The notes below the pieces were generated by a model. It did no database searches, was not told the origin of the DNA, and saw nothing but the letters and a program-made list of their open reading frames with translations. Made by a program: the position numbers and the translations under genes. From Bacteroidota bacterium (GTDB taxonomy: Bacteria > Bacteroidota > Bacteroidia > Chitinophagales > Chitinophagaceae), in the NCBI GenBank assembly GCA_030706735.1, contig JAUZNZ010000004.1:124001-188000 (forward strand): a stretch of DNA of 64,000 nucleotides. The letters are read 5' to 3'. This document shows, one piece after another, positions 59,796-64,000 of the stretch; within the stretch, counting starts at the first letter, position 1; each line of letters starts with the position of its first letter.

Positions 59796-62281
59796 GAACG
59801 ATTTGCCTTTGCCTGTTATTTTGCCATTGTATGAACGGCTTGCTGGCGCAGACCGATGGTTCGGCTACGATCCGCTCGGAGTTCGACGCCTATCGCATGA
59901 AGGGCATGCAGGAAAAGCTTTTCGTGCACACCGACAAGACCGCCTACCTTGCCGGCGAGATCTGCTGGTTTAAATTGTATTGCCTTGACGGCACTTCGCA
60001 TCGCCCCCTGCCCATCAGCAAGCTGGCCTATGTGGATATCCTCGACAGGGACGACCGGTACCTGCTTCAGGGCAAGATCGCGCTCGATCAGGCGGAAGGA
60101 GAGGGTTCCTTTTACCTCCCGCTCACGCTCGCATCCGGCAATTATAAGCTTAGGGCCTACACGAACTGGATGAAGAATTTCGGCCCGGACTTTTTTTTCG
60201 AACAGCCCATCACCATCATCAACACGCTGAAGACGCTTCCCGCCCCCGCCCCTGCGCTCCCCTCATCCGCGCCCGCGTCCTCCTCATCCGTCCCAGCTTC
60301 CCCTTCATCCGCGCCCGCCGACAGCCTCTTCGAGATCTCCTTTTTCCCCGAAGGCGGCGACATGGTGGACGGTATCCGGTCAAAGGTCGCTTTCCGGGCT
60401 TCCGACCGGCAGGGTAGGGGCAAGGACTGCCAGGGCCTGATCGTGGATGAACGAAAGGATACGCTCGCGACCTTCCATTCGGGACGGGGCGGCCTGGGGC
60501 AGTTCTGGTTTACTCCCACGGGCGGCCATCACTACGAGGCCATCGTCCGCTTCCCGCTAGCTGCATCCCCCCAATCGGCCGCATCCCCCCAATCGACCTC
60601 GTCGTCCCAATCAGCCTCGTCGCCCTACCTGATAAAGGCCTTGCCCCCGGTTCGCAGCGAGGGGTATACCATGCACGTCGCAGCATCCACGGGCCGGCGA
60701 CTGACCATTACCGTGCACGCGAAAGGTCCGGCCTCGCCGGAACTCTATCTATTTGGCCGGACCGGACAATCGCGGCCCTTCGTCCGCAAAGGGCAGCTGA
60801 CAAAGGATAGTACCGAATTTGTTCTGGACAAGGACAGCCTGGGCGATGGAATAACTCAACTGACGATCCTGGACGCCTCGCTCCGGCCAGTGAGCGAGCG
60901 CCTCTATTTTAAAAGGCCCGCACAGCCTCTTGCCATTGCCTTGCAAACAGACAAGGACCGCTATGACCGGCGAAACAGGGTCACCCTGTCCGTCTCGGTG
61001 CCCGACTCCACGGCAGCCAGCCTTTCCCTGGCCGTCTATCGGCTGGACTCGCTCGGACAGCCGCCCGCGCCCGATATTCATGCGTATCTATGGCTGACAT
61101 CGGACCTGAAAGGCAGGATCGATTCCGTGGAACGGTATTTTACCTTGCAGGGCGAAGAGGCCGACCTCGCCTTCGACGACCTCATGCTTACCCACGGATG
61201 GCGACGGTTTCACTGGGAGTCCATTCATCGGATGGCCAATCGTCAGTCGTCGCTTCCCAATCCGCCGGAATTCAGCGGACAGATCATAACGGGCAGACTG
61301 ACCGACATACGAACCGGCGAACCCCTGGCCAACCGATATGCTTCCCTTTCCGTCCCCGGAGTGAACTACAAATTCCAATACGCCAGGACCGACACGGCCG
61401 GCCGGTTATTTTTCGACATCAGGGACTATTTTGGAACGACGGGGATCGTCCTGCATTCGGGCAATAATGCCGACAGTCCTTGCAAAGTGGAGATGTTTAG
61501 CCCGTTCAGCGAGCAATTTGGGGGCGATCGCCTGCTGCCATTCGGCCTGTCGCAGGAGCAGGCGGGCGTCCTGACCAGGCGCAGTCTCGGGATGCAGGTG
61601 CAAAATATCTATACAGGCGACAGCATGCGTCAATTTCGGGGATCGATAACCGATACCCTGCATTTCTTCGGAAGGCCATATCGTGCCTATATGCTGGACG
61701 ACTATACGCGTTTTACGACGATGGAAGAGGTGCTGAGGGAATATGTTCAGGAGATCGGCGTGAACCGGCCGCACGGGAAATTGCATGTACTCATGGAAGA
61801 CGTATTGCGCAAGGAGTTCTTCAACGACGACAACACCCTGGTGCTGCTCGACGGCGTTCCCGTCCCGGACGATAAGATATTTAATTACGACCCGCTCAAG
61901 GTAAGACGGCTGGAGGTCGTGCCCATGGGCTACTTCCTGGGTCCCTCCGCTTTCAGCGGCATCGCCAGCTTCACTACCTATAAAGGGAATTACGAAGGCC
62001 TGGAACTCGACAGGCATTCCGTCTTCGTGGATTACGAGGGGATGCAATTCAAACGGGAGTTCTATTCGCCCGCCTATGAAACGCCCGAACAGGCAGCCAC
62101 GCATCTGCCGGACATTCGGGACCTCATGTTCTGGTCGCCGGATATCCACGCCGACGCCCGGGGGAAGACCCAGCTCCGCTTCTACACGTCGGACCTTCCG
62201 GGAAAGTACGGGATCGTCGTCCAGGGGATCACGCCTGACGGCCGAACCTGCACCGCCACCTCGGAGTTCGAGGTTGACTGA
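59792..62281 (+). CDS. MG2/plug-domain outer-membrane-associated protein with repeat inserts
   Basis: 829 aa. Signal peptide (1-19), then an MG2-like domain (EKLFVHTDKTAYLAGEICWF, about 42-62), a beta-sandwich region, a CarboxypepD_reg segment (GQIITGRLTDIRTGEPLANR) and a TonB-plug-like domain (TLVLLDGVPVPDDKIFNYDP) followed by DLPGKYGIVVQGITPDGR. Such proteins in Bacteroidota accompany TonB receptors; the function is unproven. Two in-frame repeat arrays (60263-60321, SSAPAS-type; 60560-60625, AASPQS-type) lie in interdomain linkers. Start overlaps the previous stop by 4 nt. Confidence 0.85.
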   Translation: MRTICLCLLFCHCMNGLLAQTDGSATIRSEFDAYRMKGMQEKLFVHTDKTAYLAGEICWFKLYCLDGTSHRPLPISKLAYVDILDRDDRYLLQGKIALDQAEGEGSFYLPLTLASGNYKLRAYTNWMKNFGPDFFFEQPITIINTLKTLPAPAPALPSSAPASSSSVPASPSSAPADSLFEISFFPEGGDMVDGIRSKVAFRASDRQGRGKDCQGLIVDERKDTLATFHSGRGGLGQFWFTPTGGHHYEAIVRFPLAASPQSAASPQSTSSSQSASSPYLIKALPPVRSEGYTMHVAASTGRRLTITVHAKGPASPELYLFGRTGQSRPFVRKGQLTKDSTEFVLDKDSLGDGITQLTILDASLRPVSERLYFKRPAQPLAIALQTDKDRYDRRNRVTLSVSVPDSTAASLSLAVYRLDSLGQPPAPDIHAYLWLTSDLKGRIDSVERYFTLQGEEADLAFDDLMLTHGWRRFHWESIHRMANRQSSLPNPPEFSGQIITGRLTDIRTGEPLANRYASLSVPGVNYKFQYARTDTAGRLFFDIRDYFGTTGIVLHSGNNADSPCKVEMFSPFSEQFGGDRLLPFGLSQEQAGVLTRRSLGMQVQNIYTGDSMRQFRGSITDTLHFFGRPYRAYMLDDYTRFTTMEEVLREYVQEIGVNRPHGKLHVLMEDVLRKEFFNDDNTLVLLDGVPVPDDKIFNYDPLKVRRLEVVPMGYFLGPSAFSGIASFTTYKGNYEGLELDRHSVFVDYEGMQFKREFYSPAYETPEQAATHLPDIRDLMFWSPDIHADARGKTQLRFYTSDLPGKYGIVVQGITPDGRTCTATSEFEVD
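60263..60321 (+). repeat. 21-bp tandem repeat in the MG2-like gene
   Basis: About 2.8 copies related to TCATCCGCGCCCGCGTCCTC, encoding SSAPASS, SSVPASP, SSAPAD in frame. Confidence 0.85.
60560..60625 (+). repeat. 18-bp tandem repeat in the MG2-like gene
   Basis: GCTGCATCCCCCCAATCG, GCCGCATCCCCCCAATCG and ACCTCGTCGTCCCAATCA plus a partial copy, encoding AASPQS, AASPQS, TSSSQS, ASSP. Confidence 0.9.
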
Positions 62282-62282
62282 T

Positions 62283-62309
62283 CCGCGACGCCCGCTCGCC
62301 GCGACGCCC
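62283..62309. repeat. 16-bp spaced direct repeat between convergent genes
   Basis: CCGCGACGCCC at 62283-62293 and 62299-62309 with 16-bp period, in the short gap after the MG2-like gene. Non-coding and not a multiple of three. Confidence 0.8.
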
Positions 62310-62329
62310 ACCTGCCGCCCTCCGCCCGC

Positions 62330-63109
62330 TTAGTTCTTTTTGCCGGAGGGTTTATTCTTATCGGCTGCCGCTTTTTTATCCAGTTCGTCCTGCTTCTTCT
62401 TCTGCTCTTCCTGATCCTTTTTCTTTTGTTCTTCCTCTTTTTGTTTGGCAGCCTTCTTGAAATAGCCTTTTAATAAAAAGCTGTGTTTCGCCGCTTCCAT
62501 ATTCGAGTCCAGTCCCGCCGTACTCTTCCGGAGGTTCTTCATGGTCGCACTGATATTGCTGGACAGGGTGGTATCCCGCAACAACTTGCCCAACGCGCCC
62601 TGGCCATGGTTGATCCGCGAGGCGATGTCGGCCAGGTTGGCGGTAATGACGGCCGCATTGTCGGCTGAGGTCTTCAGGCTGGCCATGATCTGGTCGGTTT
62701 CTATCGGCGCGTGCGTTTGGAGAATATCGGCATCGCGCACGGCGACACGCCCGGAATCACCCGGTGAGATGACGATCACCTTATCGCCCATCAACCCCTC
62801 GGATCCGATGCTGGCCAAGGCATCCTGCTTGATGAATCGTTGCACCTCATGCTGGATCACCATCTCCACCGCTACGGTCGTGTCCGTCGTCAGGTGGATA
62901 TCATCCACGGTCCCGACGTCGATCCCGCCGAAACGAACATTGCTGCCGACCTTCAGGCCGCTTACGGAATGGAATACCGCATTGAGATGGAATACCGAGC
63001 CGAATAGATTCTTCTGCTTACCGACGTAATAAATGGCCGCGACCGCCACCACGAGGGCCGTTACCGCAAAAAGGCCCAACTTCCACTTATAATTTTTTTC
63101 CTTAGGCAT
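62330..63109 (-). CDS. mlaD: MlaD family (MCE domain) lipid-transport protein
   Basis: 259 aa from the ATG at 63109 (MPKEKNYKWKLGLFAVTALV); the longer frame overlaps mlaF. One TM helix (about 8-28) anchors an MCE domain (about 38-115: VFHSVSGLKVGSNVRFGGID, GTVDDIHLTTDTTVAVEMVI) in the periplasm. A helical region and a Lys/Gln/Glu-rich tail (about 215-259) follow. MlaD hexamers pass phospholipids between membranes with MlaE/MlaF. Follows mlaF by 10 nt. Confidence 0.92.
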   Translation of the reverse strand: MPKEKNYKWKLGLFAVTALVVAVAAIYYVGKQKNLFGSVFHLNAVFHSVSGLKVGSNVRFGGIDVGTVDDIHLTTDTTVAVEMVIQHEVQRFIKQDALASIGSEGLMGDKVIVISPGDSGRVAVRDADILQTHAPIETDQIMASLKTSADNAAVITANLADIASRINHGQGALGKLLRDTTLSSNISATMKNLRKSTAGLDSNMEAAKHSFLLKGYFKKAAKQKEEEQKKKDQEEQKKKQDELDKKAAADKNKPSGKKN

Positions 63110-63119
63110 GTCTGATGGT

Positions 63120-63917
63120 TTAGTAGAAAAATGATTTGACCCATTCATCGTCGGATCCTTCCAGTTCTTTGTATGTCCCCTCGGCGACGACCACTCCTTC
63201 CTTCAACATGACGATGCGATCGGAAGTCAGCCGGGCGCAGGGCATGTCATGGGTGATCAGTATTGAAGAGATGTTGTACTTCTTTCTCATTCGTATGATC
63301 AGGTCGCTGATCTCATGCGAAGTACCCGTGTCGAGCCCCGTGGTCGGTTCGTCATACAGCATGATCTCAGGCCGCAGGATCAATGTCCTCGCCAGCCCGA
63401 TGCGCTTGGCCTGCCCGCCGGATAGCTTGGAAGGCATTTGATCGATCGCATCCGACAGTCCTACATCATCGAGTACCTCTTCGATAAGCGCTTCTTTCTT
63501 TGCGCGGGGCATATCCTTTTTAAGCTGCCTGAGCGGAAAGGCCAGGTTTTCCCTTACGCTCATCGAATCGTAAAGCGCTGCATTTTGGAAGAGGAAGCCT
63601 ACTTTCTTCCGCATTTCATTCAGTTCCTCTTCGTTCAGTTCCGTGATCCGGCGACCGAATACCTCCAGATCGCCCGCGTCGGGATAGATCAGCCCGACCA
63701 GGCATTTGATCAGCACGGACTTGCCCGATCCGGACTTGCCCAGCACCACCAGGTTCTCCCCCTTTTTGACCTCCAGGTCCACGCCATTCAACACCTGGTG
63801 GTCCTTGAAGCATTTATAGAGGCCCCTGATCCGAATGACCGGCTCTTCCGGACCGTGCTCGAGTCTCTCCCTTTTGCCCTCTTCCTTTGCGATGATCATC
63901 GTTTCTTCCATATGCAT
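63120..63917 (-). CDS. mlaF: MlaF-type ABC transporter ATP-binding protein
   Basis: 265 aa. Walker A GKSGSGKS (60-67), ABC signature LSGGQAKRIGLARTLI, Walker B IMLYDEPTTGLD and the H-loop ITHDMPCA. The sequence resembles MlaF/Ttg2A lipid-transport ATPases. An N-terminal extension of ~25 polar residues precedes the domain. It lies between mlaE (upstream, window edge) and mlaD. Confidence 0.94.
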   Translation of the reverse strand: MHMEETMIIAKEEGKRERLEHGPEEPVIRIRGLYKCFKDHQVLNGVDLEVKKGENLVVLGKSGSGKSVLIKCLVGLIYPDAGDLEVFGRRITELNEEELNEMRKKVGFLFQNAALYDSMSVRENLAFPLRQLKKDMPRAKKEALIEEVLDDVGLSDAIDQMPSKLSGGQAKRIGLARTLILRPEIMLYDEPTTGLDTGTSHEISDLIIRMRKKYNISSILITHDMPCARLTSDRIVMLKEGVVVAEGTYKELEGSDDEWVKSFFY

Positions 63918-63922
63918 ACGTA

Positions 63923-64000
63923 TTAGAGTAAGTCTGTTATTTGCGCCGCCAGCATGTCGATCACGAAAACAGCGAGCGAGGCCGTCACCACCGCCGAATT
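63923..64000 (-). CDS. mlaE: MlaE-type permease, C-terminal end only
   Basis: Minus-strand frame open to the window edge and ending at 63923. The visible 25 residues (NSAVVTASLAVFVIDMLAAQ then ITDLL) match the last TM helix of MlaE permeases, and the gene precedes mlaF by 5 nt, giving the usual mlaE-mlaF-mlaD order. The rest lies outside the window. Confidence 0.8.
   Translation of the reverse strand, partial: NSAVVTASLAVFVIDMLAAQITDLL

Overview
The window reads as chromosome from a GC-rich member of the Bacteroidota, most likely Chitinophagaceae-like. Grounds: TAnnTTTG-type -7 promoter elements, a gliding-motility/type IX C-terminal sorting domain, a STN-TonB receptor with a DUF4249 partner, two-component kinases of the CHASE/PAS type common in this group, CbpA/CbpM, and a CarboxypepD_reg/MG2-like outer-membrane protein. 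The family-level placement is inference. There is no rRNA, CRISPR array, integrase, transposase or phage gene; one tRNA (tRNA-Cys) is present.

Layout. 1-13 kb: 5'-truncated threonine aldolase, pgi, a lipoprotein, DoxX, an M61 peptidase, an ECF sigma/anti-sigma pair, an NlpC/P60 peptidase, then a minus-strand operon lipoprotein-crcB-ppa-(tauE half protein), phoH with its terminator, and an FAD amine oxidase carrying three in-frame tandem repeat arrays. 13-26 kb: cbpM-cbpA, a membrane histidine kinase, a 2-hydroxyacid dehydrogenase, ahcY divergent from an Lrp/AsnC regulator with helically phased repeats between them, small enzymes, a MacB/FtsX permease, and a decarboxylase-methyltransferase pair facing an AraC regulator. 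26-35 kb: a truncated YdeI/DUF1905 gene, NUDIX, dapF, nucleoside phosphorylase, and five kb of signalling genes (two multi-PAS HisKA_3 kinases, a stand-alone receiver, a NarL-type regulator), followed by tRNA-Cys and a small AT-richer patch with two tiny membrane ORFs.

35-55 kb: MBL hydrolase, a beta-barrel protein, an NHL/T9SS surface protein, VIT-family transporter, rocD, a glycosyltransferase, the minus-strand operon etfB-etfA-bifunctional nuclease-ispE, TPR-tilS, rhomboid-rlmH-histidine kinase-EthD, a ClC channel, a DUF1223 protein and a frameshifted DUF3089 hydrolase. 55-64 kb: a tight four-gene operon (secreted protein, STN-TonB receptor, DUF4249 lipoprotein, MG2/plug protein) and the MlaF-MlaD-MlaE lipid transport genes (MlaE cut by the window end).

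The most unusual signal is genome-style rather than a single locus. At least six unrelated conserved proteins (FAD oxidase, Lrp regulator, IspE, TilS, ClC channel, MG2-like protein) carry short in-frame tandem DNA repeats (units of 9, 15, 18 or 21 bp) coding for Pro/Ala/Ser/Thr/Gln/Gly-rich inserts. Units that are not multiples of three (13, ~14, 16, ~20 bp) occur only between genes, several of them duplicating the stop-codon end of the neighbouring gene. This points to an active process of short tandem duplication filtered by reading-frame selection. Secondary points of interest are the phased repeats at the ahcY/lrp junction, the crcB-ppa coupling, the AraC/decarboxylase/methyltransferase cassette, repeated 17-27 bp tail-to-tail gene overlaps, and two broken genes.
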